From contig JAIFKN010000256.1 of the NCBI GenBank assembly GCA_020049615.1, positions 1 to 22,136 on the forward strand: 22,136 bases of DNA, written 5' to 3'. Made by a program: the position numbers and the translations under genes. Source of the DNA: a bacterium (GTDB lineage Bacteria > Planctomycetota > UBA11346). Shown here in pieces: positions 7,536-15,043 of the stretch (position 1 is the stretch's first letter; every line of letters starts with the position of its first letter). The notes beneath the pieces are model-generated. The model was given only the letters and a program-made list of their open reading frames with translations, was not told where the DNA came from and searched no databases.

Positions 7536-7985
7536 TCAGCGCAGGTCGGAACGGCCGCCGGCCGCCGCTGCCGCCTCGCGCAGTTCGATCATCGGCACGA
7601 GGACGATGCGCAGCGGAGGGGATCCGCTGGGGCGCACCGGCGGGCGGACGATGCACCAGACATGGTCGACGCTGCGCACCCGGTCGTCGGCGGCGAGCAC
7701 GCGCCAGCCATCGCGCAGGATGCCGATCGCGGTGGGATGGTAGGCGTAGGTGCAGCCTGCGTAGGGGCCGCCGGTGGCGACGCCGGAGCCATCGAGCAGG
7801 GCCAGGGTCGCAGGCAGCCGGCCGGTCGCCGCCTGGCAGGCTCCGAGGTCATCGGCAAGGGCACGCAGTTCGACGGGGGCGCCGGCTTCGGGCCAGGGAG
7901 ACTCCAGCTCGGCCTTGCCCGACCGGTGTTCGGTGACGCAGCCGGCGAGCAGCAGGACGGCGGTGGCGAGGGCGAGGCGGTGCAT
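7536..7985 (-). CDS. Small lipoprotein ending the T2SS operon; pilotin-like candidate
   Basis: This 149-residue protein begins with a lipoprotein signal peptide ending in the lipobox LLAG^C (Cys16). The mature domain is small, with Cys residues and a central GWRVLAADDRVR stretch followed by VWCIVRPP. I do not recognise a family. The gene begins 3 bases after the gspD stop, with AGGAG 7 bases upstream of the ATG, so it is almost certainly translated with the secretin. A small lipoprotein directly behind a secretin could serve as its pilotin, targeting GspD to the outer membrane. That role rests only on context, since no known GspS/PulS motif was seen. The Tyr/Gly-rich middle also loosely resembles a pseudopilin globular domain lacking its helix. 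The lipoprotein call is firm; the role is speculative. Confidence 0.75.
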   Translation of the reverse strand: MHRLALATAVLLLAGCVTEHRSGKAELESPWPEAGAPVELRALADDLGACQAATGRLPATLALLDGSGVATGGPYAGCTYAYHPTAIGILRDGWRVLAADDRVRSVDHVWCIVRPPVRPSGSPPLRIVLVPMIELREAAAAAGGRSDLR

Positions 7986-7988
7986 CGG

Positions 7989-10115
7989 TCACTCCTGCGC
8001 CGCAGCGGGAGCGGGCGCCGGAATCGGCGTTCCGACCGGCAGTCCGGCGAGCTGGTCGAGGTGGCGTTGCAGCAGACCGGCCTCGACCGCCGCGTCCAGG
8101 TGCTGCATCTCGCTGCGCAGCTGACGCGAGAGGTCGGCCAGCTCGGCCGGGGTGCCGACCACCTGCGGGGTGAGGAACACCAGCAGTTCGGTCTGCGCCT
8201 TGGTCCGCTCGGTGCGCTTGAACAGCCAGCCGAGGACGGGGATGTCGCCGAGGAGCGGCACCTTGCGTACGGTCTCGGTCAGCGAGTCCTTGATCAGCCC
8301 GCCGACGACCGCGGTCTGACCGTGCTCGACCACCACCCGCGTCGTCATGGTGCGCTGGTTGATGATCGGCGCATCGACGTCATCGGCGACCGGGATGGTG
8401 GCGTCGGCGAGCGCAGACATCACCTGGTCGACATCCAGCACGACGCGTCCGTCGCTGTTGATCTGCGGCGTCACCGTCAGGATGATGCCGACGTCCTGGC
8501 GGTCGAAGGTGGTGGTGACGTTGTTGTTGGCGTCAGTGCGCGATCCGTTGATCACCGGCACGTTCTGGCTGACGTTGACGGTCGCCTCCTGGTTGTCGGT
8601 GGTGAGGATGTAGGGTCGCGACAGCACGTCGAAGCGGGTGTCGGAGGACAGCGCGCGGATCGCGGCGCGGAAATCGGTGGATTCCAGCAGGTAGCCATTC
8701 ATGCCCAGGGTCGAGTCGAAGATGTCGAAGTTGCTGAACACCCGTGACAGGGTGCTGCTGCCGGCTGGATTGACGCCTTCCAGCTGGATGCCGACATCCA
8801 GCCCCTTCTCGATCGTTACCTCGGCGATCAGCACGCGCACCAGCACCTGGCGCACCGGCTGGTCGAGGTCCTCCAGGATCCTCCGCAGACGCTCATGGTT
8901 GCGCTCGGCGGTCAGCACCAGCACCGAGTTGCTGTTCGCCTCGGCGACCACCTTGACCTGGCCGCTGAGGTCCAGGGACGACGAGGACGAGGAGCCGGAG
9001 GATGGCGCGGCCGGAGCCTGGCTCCCGCCGGGAACAGTGCGGTTCTGCGCCGTGGTCCTGGTCGTGGTCGCGGTGGTGGCACCGGAGAACAGGCTGGTCA
9101 GCGATTCGGCGAGGTCGGCCGCCTTGCTGTTGCGCACCCGGTAGACCAGGACCCCGTCGCGGGTCGAGGTGTCGACGTCCAGCTTGGCCACCACCTCGGC
9201 GAGCACCGCCATGGTCGGGGCCGAGGCCCGCACCACCACGCTGTTGGTACCGCTATCGGCGGCGGCGTTCACTTCGCCGGCCTTGGCGCTGGCTGTGCCG
9301 GATGGGCCCTGCGACGCCTGCTGCTGAGGCCCGTTCCGGCCACCGAACATCGCGGCGAAGGGGCCGCCCGTGCTCTGGTTATTGCGCGATGCCGTGGACT
9401 TGCTGGTGTAGATGTCGTTGATGACCTGGGCGACGGTGGTGGCGTCGGCATGGGCCAGGTTGAACACCCGCACCTGCTGCTCACCGCTGACCGCGGCGTC
9501 GATCGCCTGCACGATGGCGGCGATGCGCCGGATGTTGGCCTGGGTGTCGGTCAGGATCAGGGTGTTGCTGCTCTCGTTGGCGGCCAGGGTTCCGGTCGCG
9601 GTGTTGAGCAACGGGGCCAGGTTCTCGGCCAGATCCTTCACCGTGGCGAAGGACACCGGGATGATCTGGGTGACCATGCGGTCGCTGTCTGGGATGCGTT
9701 TCGGATCCGCACCGACCTCGACCGGCAGGTTCTGCTGCCGTGCGCTGGGCAAGGGTACGATGTGCAGGGTCCGGCCGCGCACGATGGCGGCATGGCCCTG
9801 GCTGATCAGCACGCCGTTCAAGGCCTCGACCGCCTCGGCCGGGGTCAGCGGGGTCAGCGACACCAGCGTGATCGGCTGGGCCAGCTCGACCGGATTGGCG
9901 ATGACGAACCCTGCCTGCTTCGACAGCCAGTCGAGGACCTGGCCGAGCCGGGCTCCGCGGAACTCCATGGTGAAGCTACCGCCTTCGGTCACCTGCGCCG
10001 GAGGTGCCGGCGGCGCCGGATCTGGAGCCGGCGTTGCGTCCTCCGCCGCGACAGGCAGGGCCAGGGCGAGCAGGAGCAGGAGCGGGGAGGCGATGCGGTT
10101 CATGTGGGTGCTCAT
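7989..10115 (-). CDS. gspD: Type II secretion system secretin GspD
   Basis: The 708-residue protein is the outer-membrane secretin through which folded proteins leave the periplasm. A signal peptide (cleavage near Ala24) and a Pro-rich linker lead to N0 (about 46-122), N1 (146-208), N2 (213-310), N3 (322-418) and the secretin core (425-655). VPLLGDIPVLGWLF at 619-632 is the secretin hallmark. N2 carries a Gly/Asn/Gln-rich insertion (about 240-282). N3 carries a Thr/Ser-rich loop with a run of six serines (375-380); such loops are common in secretins. Roughly 50 residues follow the core, including an amphipathic helix and an Ala/Pro-rich tail, where an S-domain would sit. ATG 10115 overlaps the gspM stop as ATGA; a second ATG at 10103 is possible. 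The open frame further upstream is gspM shadow. Confidence 0.95.
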   Translation of the reverse strand: MSTHMNRIASPLLLLLALALPVAAEDATPAPDPAPPAPPAQVTEGGSFTMEFRGARLGQVLDWLSKQAGFVIANPVELAQPITLVSLTPLTPAEAVEALNGVLISQGHAAIVRGRTLHIVPLPSARQQNLPVEVGADPKRIPDSDRMVTQIIPVSFATVKDLAENLAPLLNTATGTLAANESSNTLILTDTQANIRRIAAIVQAIDAAVSGEQQVRVFNLAHADATTVAQVINDIYTSKSTASRNNQSTGGPFAAMFGGRNGPQQQASQGPSGTASAKAGEVNAAADSGTNSVVVRASAPTMAVLAEVVAKLDVDTSTRDGVLVYRVRNSKAADLAESLTSLFSGATTATTTRTTAQNRTVPGGSQAPAAPSSGSSSSSSLDLSGQVKVVAEANSNSVLVLTAERNHERLRRILEDLDQPVRQVLVRVLIAEVTIEKGLDVGIQLEGVNPAGSSTLSRVFSNFDIFDSTLGMNGYLLESTDFRAAIRALSSDTRFDVLSRPYILTTDNQEATVNVSQNVPVINGSRTDANNNVTTTFDRQDVGIILTVTPQINSDGRVVLDVDQVMSALADATIPVADDVDAPIINQRTMTTRVVVEHGQTAVVGGLIKDSLTETVRKVPLLGDIPVLGWLFKRTERTKAQTELLVFLTPQVVGTPAELADLSRQLRSEMQHLDAAVEAGLLQRHLDQLAGLPVGTPIPAPAPAAAQE

Positions 10116-11146
10116 GGCGTGCGGTTCCGCTGCTGGCGCAGCCGCTCGAGAATGGCCTCGCGGCCGGGATCGGAGAGTTGGGTTGCTGCAGATTGCTGGC
10201 TGCCGGCGGCTGGTCGCTGGCCGCTGGTCGCCGGTACCGGAGTGCCATCCAGCTGCGTGCCGACCGCGACGCGCCTGGCCTCTTCGCCGCTGCCTAGCAC
10301 CATGCCATCGGCGTCGACCGCGCTGGCGGTGCGGCCGTCGAGCTCCTCGCCGGGAGCCAGGAGGCGTTCGCTGCCGTCGCCGAGATGGCGCAGGAAGGCG
10401 ACCGTGGCTCCGTCGCGGACGACGATGCCGACCAGGGCCCAGCCACCAGCTGCGGCCGTCGCAGCCGGCTTGGCCGGTTCGGTCGGGGCCGTGCGCGCTC
10501 CGCCCCGGCGCTCGGCGAGGAACGGCTTGGCAGCGACGATCGCCTCGCCTGCTGCGCCATCGGCCGGGTCGGGCTTCCATGCCGTGATGCCGTCGGGCAG
10601 TCCGCGGGCGCCGCGTACCTTGGCCGGGACCAGGCGGGTCGAGACGGTCAGGGACAGGTCGATCTGGTCCTTGCGCGGATCGCCGGCCGACAGCTCGCTG
10701 CGCTCGATACGTAGCGGTTGCGGGGACGCATGCAGCGATCTCAGGAAGGCCATGACCTGGGACAGACCGCCCTGGCCGGTCGCGGTCAGGCGCAGGGTGT
10801 CGCAGGTCTCGTCACGGGTCGCCGGAATCAGCTGCCCCCCGCCGACGTTGTCGAGGACCAGCCCGCCGCTGCGCGCTGCCTCGGCCAGGGCGCTCTGCAC
10901 GCGGAAGCGGGCGGTGGCCTCGTCGTCAAGCAGGCCGGCGGCATGGCGCGAGCGCCAGTCGCCCATGATGCGCGCTTGGCGGTCGATGAGGGCCTGGGAT
11001 TGCGCTGCCTCCTCGCGGCCCATCCGCGCCTCGGCGCGGATGCCGTCGTACCAGGAGAGTGCCGGACCGACCACCGCCCCGTCGAGGAGCCAGCCGCCCG
11101 CGAGGACGCCGACCGCGAGCATCAGCATGCGCTCACGACGCTGCAC
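10112..11146 (-). CDS. gspM: T2SS assembly-platform protein GspM with a C-terminal GspC-like (HR/PilP-like) domain
   Basis: The 344-residue protein has one transmembrane helix (about 7-24), a helical stretch and a ferredoxin-like GspM/PilO-type region (about 40-175). A Pro/Ala linker (215-235) follows, and then a small beta domain at about 235-298. That domain reads GGWALVGIVVRDG, then APGEELDGR, then ADGMVL. Its hydrophobic and glycine spacing matches the GspC homology region and PilP, which bind the N0 domain of the secretin. GspM is normally about 160 residues, so the extra third is unusual, and no separate gspC is present. The chosen start is GTG 11146, with GGAGG exactly 5 bases upstream, overlapping the end of gspL by 14 bases. 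ATG 11128 is an alternative. Its stop overlaps the gspD start. The GspM call rests partly on gene order; the fusion is inferred. Confidence 0.8.
   Translation of the reverse strand: MQRRERMLMLAVGVLAGGWLLDGAVVGPALSWYDGIRAEARMGREEAAQSQALIDRQARIMGDWRSRHAAGLLDDEATARFRVQSALAEAARSGGLVLDNVGGGQLIPATRDETCDTLRLTATGQGGLSQVMAFLRSLHASPQPLRIERSELSAGDPRKDQIDLSLTVSTRLVPAKVRGARGLPDGITAWKPDPADGAAGEAIVAAKPFLAERRGGARTAPTEPAKPAATAAAGGWALVGIVVRDGATVAFLRHLGDGSERLLAPGEELDGRTASAVDADGMVLGSGEEARRVAVGTQLDGTPVPATSGQRPAAGSQQSAATQLSDPGREAILERLRQQRNRTP
10209..10236. repeat. Short degenerate tandem repeat inside the gspM tail
   Basis: Two 14-base units beginning GCTGGTCG (10209-10222 and 10223-10236) agree at 11 of 14 positions, with related GCTGGC units just before them. 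They encode the low-complexity segment around PATSGQRPAAG near the GspM C-terminus, after the GspC-like domain. Confidence 0.4.
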
Positions 11147-12227
11147 GGGTGCCTCCGGCGAGTCGCAGGATGAGTTCGAAGACCACGGTGCGCGTCTCCT
11201 TGGACGGGTTGCGCGAGCTGCGGATGGCGGCTGCCTCGACCCGGGGATCACGGCGCAGGCGCTCGAGGTAGGCCATCATCTGGGTCCGGTCGGCGGCGGT
11301 GGCCTCGGCTATCGCGTCCTCACCCGCGACCTGGCGTACGCGGACCAGCCGGACCTGCTCGTCTCCGCCGAGCGGCGGCAGGGCGGCGGCCAGCACGGCC
11401 AGCCCTGGCACGGGCGACGGGCGGATGTCGAACCACGGCGCCACCTCCCCCAGTTCGGCCCGGCGCGTGGACAGCGTCTGTGCGAGCGGGCGCAGGCGGG
11501 TGGCGTCTGACCGGGCCTCGGCGCGTTCGCCCAGGGCGTCTGCGACCAGCAGACCGGCGCCGAGCGCGAGCAGGGCCGCCAGTCCGGCGGCGAGCGCGCC
11601 CAGGCGCAGGCCGCGGCGCTGCAGCAGCGGCTCGGGCGCTGCCAGCGAAGGAGAGAGGAAGTCCAGTCGCAGGCCCGGGGCGGGCAGGGGGGACGCGTCC
11701 TCGGCCACGCCCAGGCGCAGGCGCTCGCGCGCGAGCATGGCGGCGAAGGCCGGATCATCGTGGCGGCCGAGGGCGGCCAGACCGCTGACGCAACCGCCCG
11801 CCGAGGCGACCAGGCACGATTCCTCCTGCGCCGTGGCCACGCCGCCGGCCGGCACCGGCACGGTGAGCTCGGCGATGCGCAGCGCCGCCAGGGTGTGGGC
11901 GCGGTCGGCCAGGGCGGTGCGCACGGCGGCGATGACACCGCGGGGCAGCGCGATGAGCACGGCGGTGGCTGGTCCGGTGGCTGGTCGTCCGATCAACGCA
12001 TCGATCGCGGCCGGTCCGAGCGGGGCGAAGGCGCGCTCGGCCTTGAGCCTGGCGGCGGCACGCTGCGCGGCCGGCGCGGCTGGAGGCAGGGGTTCGCAGC
12101 GCACCGCGGCGAGGCGCAGCGGCACGGTGACGACGACGGCCTTGGCCGTGGCCGTGCCGTGCAGGGCGGAACCGTCCCAATGGAGGACGGAAGGAGTTTC
12201 GCCGAGGCGGAAGCGGCTGGTGTTCAT
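11133..12227 (-). CDS. gspL: T2SS assembly-platform protein GspL
   Basis: The 364-residue protein has the GspL layout: a cytoplasmic domain (about 1-205), a single transmembrane helix (about 208-230), then a coiled segment and a periplasmic ferredoxin-like domain (about 275-360). GspL links the GspE ATPase to GspM and the pseudopilins. The cytoplasmic part is short and Ala-rich compared with proteobacterial GspL, and the actin-like fold is not obvious by eye. Identification leans on topology and on position between gspK and gspM. ATG 12227 overlaps the gspK TGA by one base (TGATG), which fixes the start; the open frame upstream is gspK shadow. The end overlaps gspM by 14 bases. Confidence 0.8.
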   Translation of the reverse strand: MNTSRFRLGETPSVLHWDGSALHGTATAKAVVVTVPLRLAAVRCEPLPPAAPAAQRAAARLKAERAFAPLGPAAIDALIGRPATGPATAVLIALPRGVIAAVRTALADRAHTLAALRIAELTVPVPAGGVATAQEESCLVASAGGCVSGLAALGRHDDPAFAAMLARERLRLGVAEDASPLPAPGLRLDFLSPSLAAPEPLLQRRGLRLGALAAGLAALLALGAGLLVADALGERAEARSDATRLRPLAQTLSTRRAELGEVAPWFDIRPSPVPGLAVLAAALPPLGGDEQVRLVRVRQVAGEDAIAEATAADRTQMMAYLERLRRDPRVEAAAIRSSRNPSKETRTVVFELILRLAGGTRAAS

Positions 12228-13528
12228 CACGGTTGTCCAGAGGCGAGGAAGGCGGCGACATCGCGCGGAGCGGCTGTCCGCAGTTGCGTCGGCGTGGCCC
12301 AGGGCAGCGGCCAGCCGAGGCACTCGATGGGTCGTATGCCGGCCACCCGCGTGGTGCCGGCCGAGCAGTCGATCACGGCTTCCAGGCGGGCCCACCCCGA
12401 GCCGTCGTTGCGCACCGCCAGGAGGTCGGCGCGGAAGCGGTAGGAACCGATGGTCAGGGCCATGCCGGCGCTGCGCGCCAGCTCGCGGCCGAGCCCGTCG
12501 GCGAGCCAGGACGGGCTGCTCGCGGCCCCGATCGCCGGGCGCGCGGCGATGATGCGCGCCGCCACCTCGCTGCCGACCACGGCGGTCAGGGTCTCGTCTC
12601 GGCAGGATGCGGCATCGATCAGGCCGACCCGTCCCTCCGGCCCGATCAGGAACGGCCAGAGTCCGGCTGCCTCCTCGTCGTCGAGTTCGAGGGCGGCGAT
12701 CAGGTCGAGGCGGTTGGCGTAGGGCTGGCGCTCCTGCGCCGTGGTCGCCAGGGCGGCGCCTCGCGTCGCGCCGAACAGCGCGATGAGCCGGTTGCGCAGC
12801 TCGTTGGCCCGGGTCACCGGGGTGCGGGCCGTCCCGTCCGGGGCGTTGGCCGGCTCGCGGTTCTCGAGGCTCAGCAGGTCGGAGAGGCCGGCGTCGAGCC
12901 TGCCGTCGCCGTCTGAGTCCTCGCCGGCATCCAGGCGGCCATTGCGGTTGGCATCCTCGCCGAACCACAGTGCATCGCTCACACCGCGCACGAGGCGCAA
13001 TTCCTCCAGGGTCTCGATCGGCGCGTTGCGCGGGGCATAGGCCACTGCCGCTCCGCTGTAGGCCCCGTCGCCACGCTCAGCGCCACCATCGCCAGGCGTG
13101 TCATCGGCGTCGCGCCAGTCGATGATGGCGGCAGCGACCCCGTCGTCGCTGCCGGGCAGGGCGGCGAGGCGGGCAGCCGATGCGCTGTTGACGTCGAGGC
13201 GGCCGGCCTCGGGTACCAGGCCGAAGACGGCGTCGGCGCCGGACGGGTCGCAGCCGAGGAGCAGGACGGTGCAGTCGCCCACCGTCTCGCCGCTCGCCAC
13301 GACGCTGCGCAGCCCGGGAAGGCCGCCGGCGGCCAGCGCGGCGTCGAGATCGTTGGCTACGGCCCGCAGCACACCCAGGGCGGCGCTGCGGGCCGACTCG
13401 CGCGCGGCGGTCCCGCAGCTGGCGCGCAGGCGCTGACCGCCGCCGCCTGCCAGCAGCATGGCGATGCCGGCGACGACCAGCACGACCAGCAAGGCCATGA
13501 TATAGACGAACCCGCCACGACGCCTCAT
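12227..13528 (-). CDS. gspK: T2SS minor pseudopilin GspK
   Basis: The 433-residue protein is the large minor pseudopilin that caps the pseudopilus with GspI and GspJ. The prepilin site is MRRRGG^FVYIM with a hydrophobic helix to about residue 28. The usual Glu at +5 is absent, which is normal for GspK. The family block is clear: RLDVNSAS (110-117), AIIDWRDADDTPG (134-146) and then LEELRLVRGV (174-183). An Asp/Asn/Gly-rich segment at 191-213 (EDANRNGRLD and DSDGDGRLDAG) looks like paired calcium-binding loops. Known GspK structures also bind calcium. ATG 13528 overlaps the gspJ TGA as ATGA. The frame open further upstream to 13990 is out of register with gspJ and is not coding. Confidence 0.92.
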   Translation of the reverse strand: MRRRGGFVYIMALLVVLVVAGIAMLLAGGGGQRLRASCGTAARESARSAALGVLRAVANDLDAALAAGGLPGLRSVVASGETVGDCTVLLLGCDPSGADAVFGLVPEAGRLDVNSASAARLAALPGSDDGVAAAIIDWRDADDTPGDGGAERGDGAYSGAAVAYAPRNAPIETLEELRLVRGVSDALWFGEDANRNGRLDAGEDSDGDGRLDAGLSDLLSLENREPANAPDGTARTPVTRANELRNRLIALFGATRGAALATTAQERQPYANRLDLIAALELDDEEAAGLWPFLIGPEGRVGLIDAASCRDETLTAVVGSEVAARIIAARPAIGAASSPSWLADGLGRELARSAGMALTIGSYRFRADLLAVRNDGSGWARLEAVIDCSAGTTRVAGIRPIECLGWPLPWATPTQLRTAAPRDVAAFLASGQP

Positions 13529-14169
13529 TCGCCGCTCCCGTTCTGGGTCGGGTCGAGGGCGACGTGCGGGAGATCGATGACCGAGACGTGGGACGGACCG
13601 TCCTTGCCATCGGCCTCCAACCGGCGCCAGGTGACGCGTACGGCGGCGGGCAGGATGTCCCCGTTCGTGCTGCTGTCGTAGGCGGTGGCGTAGGCGCCGT
13701 TCGCGAACGCCTCGATCACGAGGCTGGCGAGGTGGTCGAGCATGACCTCGGCGACCGGGGCGGGGGTGATGCCGGTGGCGAGCAGGTCGGCCGCGCAGCT
13801 GCGGGTCCAGGCCAGGCCCTTGCCATCGGCCGAGGTCTGCAACGCCCAGGTCACCACGGTCTGCCCGCATGCGGGGGCGCGCCGGGCCACCTGGGGATGC
13901 AGCGGCGGCGGACTGCTGGTGAAGATGGTGAAGGTGCCCGAGGCGAGCACGCATGGTACGGCGAGCGAGCCGAGAGGACGCGGTGCGCACAGCAGATCCT
14001 CGCGCAGTTGCGCCAGGGCGGCGGGCTCCTCGACCAGCGGGCCGAGGGTGGCGCGCGCCTGGCGCTCGGCGCGCAGGCTGCCGACCAGGGCCGGGCCGAG
14101 CGCGGCCATGACCAGCGCGGCGATCGCCAGGGCGAGCAGCACTTCCAGGATGGTGAAGGCTGACTTCAT
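13525..14169 (-). CDS. gspJ: T2SS minor pseudopilin GspJ
   Basis: The 214-residue prepilin has the leader MKSA and mature start FTILEVLLALAIAALVM, with Glu at +5 and a long hydrophobic helix. The residue before the cleavage site is Ala, not the usual Gly. The remainder is a beta-rich globular domain of GspJ size. GspJ forms the pseudopilus tip with GspI and GspK. ATG 14169 overlaps the gspI stop (ATGA) and its own stop overlaps the gspK start (ATGA). Assignment as J rather than H rests on length and on position between I and K. Confidence 0.87.
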   Translation of the reverse strand: MKSAFTILEVLLALAIAALVMAALGPALVGSLRAERQARATLGPLVEEPAALAQLREDLLCAPRPLGSLAVPCVLASGTFTIFTSSPPPLHPQVARRAPACGQTVVTWALQTSADGKGLAWTRSCAADLLATGITPAPVAEVMLDHLASLVIEAFANGAYATAYDSSTNGDILPAAVRVTWRRLEADGKDGPSHVSVIDLPHVALDPTQNGSGE

Positions 14170-14543
14170 GGTTTCGGTACGGCCAGGGTGGACACGGTCG
14201 CGCTGCCGGACCGGCTCCCCTCGCCCCAGCTGATGGTCAGCGTCAGTTCTCGCACCACGGGATCGCGCCAGGCCGCAACGTGCAGCGACCAGCGCAGGCC
14301 TGCCGCATCGGCCCCGTCGCTGTCCGTCTCGCAGGTCCCCGCGGCGGCCGAGGTGATCCAGGATCCGTCGGCGAGCAGCCTGGCCAGCCGCGCCTGCGCC
14401 ACCCGGCTGGCGAGATCGGCGCGGCGGGCGCGCTCGATCGCTTGCGATCCGCCGCTGACCGCGGCCAGGGCGACCGGCAGCACGGTGGCGACCAGGCCGA
14501 TGGCGACCAGGGCCTCGATCAGGGTGGATCCCTCACGGCGCAT
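14166..14543 (-). CDS. gspI: T2SS minor pseudopilin GspI
   Basis: The 125-residue prepilin has leader MRREG and a mature start STLIEALVAIGLVATVLPV. Gly is at -1 and Glu at +5, but the first mature residue is Ser instead of Phe. The short globular domain (LRWSLHVAAW, RELTLTISWGEG) matches the size and strand pattern of GspI, which starts the pseudopilus tip complex. ATG 14543 overlaps the end of gspH by 11 bases. Only a GGGG-containing stretch precedes it, so coupled translation is likely. The stop overlaps gspJ. Confidence 0.85.
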   Translation of the reverse strand: MRREGSTLIEALVAIGLVATVLPVALAAVSGGSQAIERARRADLASRVAQARLARLLADGSWITSAAAGTCETDSDGADAAGLRWSLHVAAWRDPVVRELTLTISWGEGSRSGSATVSTLAVPKP

Positions 14544-15039
14544 GCGGCGCCCCGTGATCGATGGTGACCCGCACCGGTTGCGGCCCGCCCGGGATGCGCA
14601 CCGAGGCCGATCGCCCGTCGGTGGCGATGGTCCAGGTGCCGGCCGGATCGGCCCGACCATCGGGCCAGAACAAAATGTCGACGGTCTTGGTCGCGGCGAG
14701 GCGGTCATCGCGGGCGAAGCTCGCGGCCAGCTCCTCGGAGCCGTTGCGCAGCGCGGTCATCGCCCCGCCGCCGTCACCAGGCTCCGCTGCCCCGCCATCG
14801 CGCAGGACGCGCAGCTCGGCCGAGGGTGCAGCGAGATCGAGACGCAGGCGGACCGGCTCGGCCTGGTGCATGGCGAGGTGGCGGGCGCGCTGCGCCTGCT
14901 CGGCGACCTGGCGGGCCGCGACCTCCACGCCCTGCGTGCCGCGCAGCCCGTTCAGGCGCGCCGCCACCACCGACGCGAGGATGCCCAGGATCGCGAGGAC
15001 CAGGATCAGCTCGAGCAGGGTGAAGGAGGCGCGGCTCAC
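14533..15039 (-). CDS. gspH: T2SS minor pseudopilin GspH
   Basis: The 168-residue prepilin has leader MSRAS and mature start FTLLELILVLAILGILASVV, with Glu at +5. The residue before the cleavage site is Ser instead of Gly. The globular part follows the GspH pattern (AARQVAEQAQRARHLAM after the helix, then a beta-rich domain ending VRVTIDHG). GTG 15039 is 4 bases after the gspG TAG and has AGG 5 bases upstream. It is the only start that places the leader correctly; the frame open beyond it is gspG shadow. It overlaps gspI by 11 bases. Confidence 0.87.
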   Translation of the reverse strand: MSRASFTLLELILVLAILGILASVVAARLNGLRGTQGVEVAARQVAEQAQRARHLAMHQAEPVRLRLDLAAPSAELRVLRDGGAAEPGDGGGAMTALRNGSEELAASFARDDRLAATKTVDILFWPDGRADPAGTWTIATDGRSASVRIPGGPQPVRVTIDHGAPHAP

Positions 15040-15043
15040 GGAC

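Noticed and set aside
8895..11510. 871-codon plus-strand open frame opposite gspD, gspM and gspL
   Set aside because: It crosses three real gene boundaries on the other strand and has a composition typical of a GC-rich shadow.
13529..13990. Upstream extension of gspK, and similar extensions of gspL, gspH, gspI and gspM
   Set aside because: Prepilin leaders, transmembrane helices, ATGA/TGATG overlaps and ribosome sites place the starts downstream; the extensions are shadows of the preceding gene.
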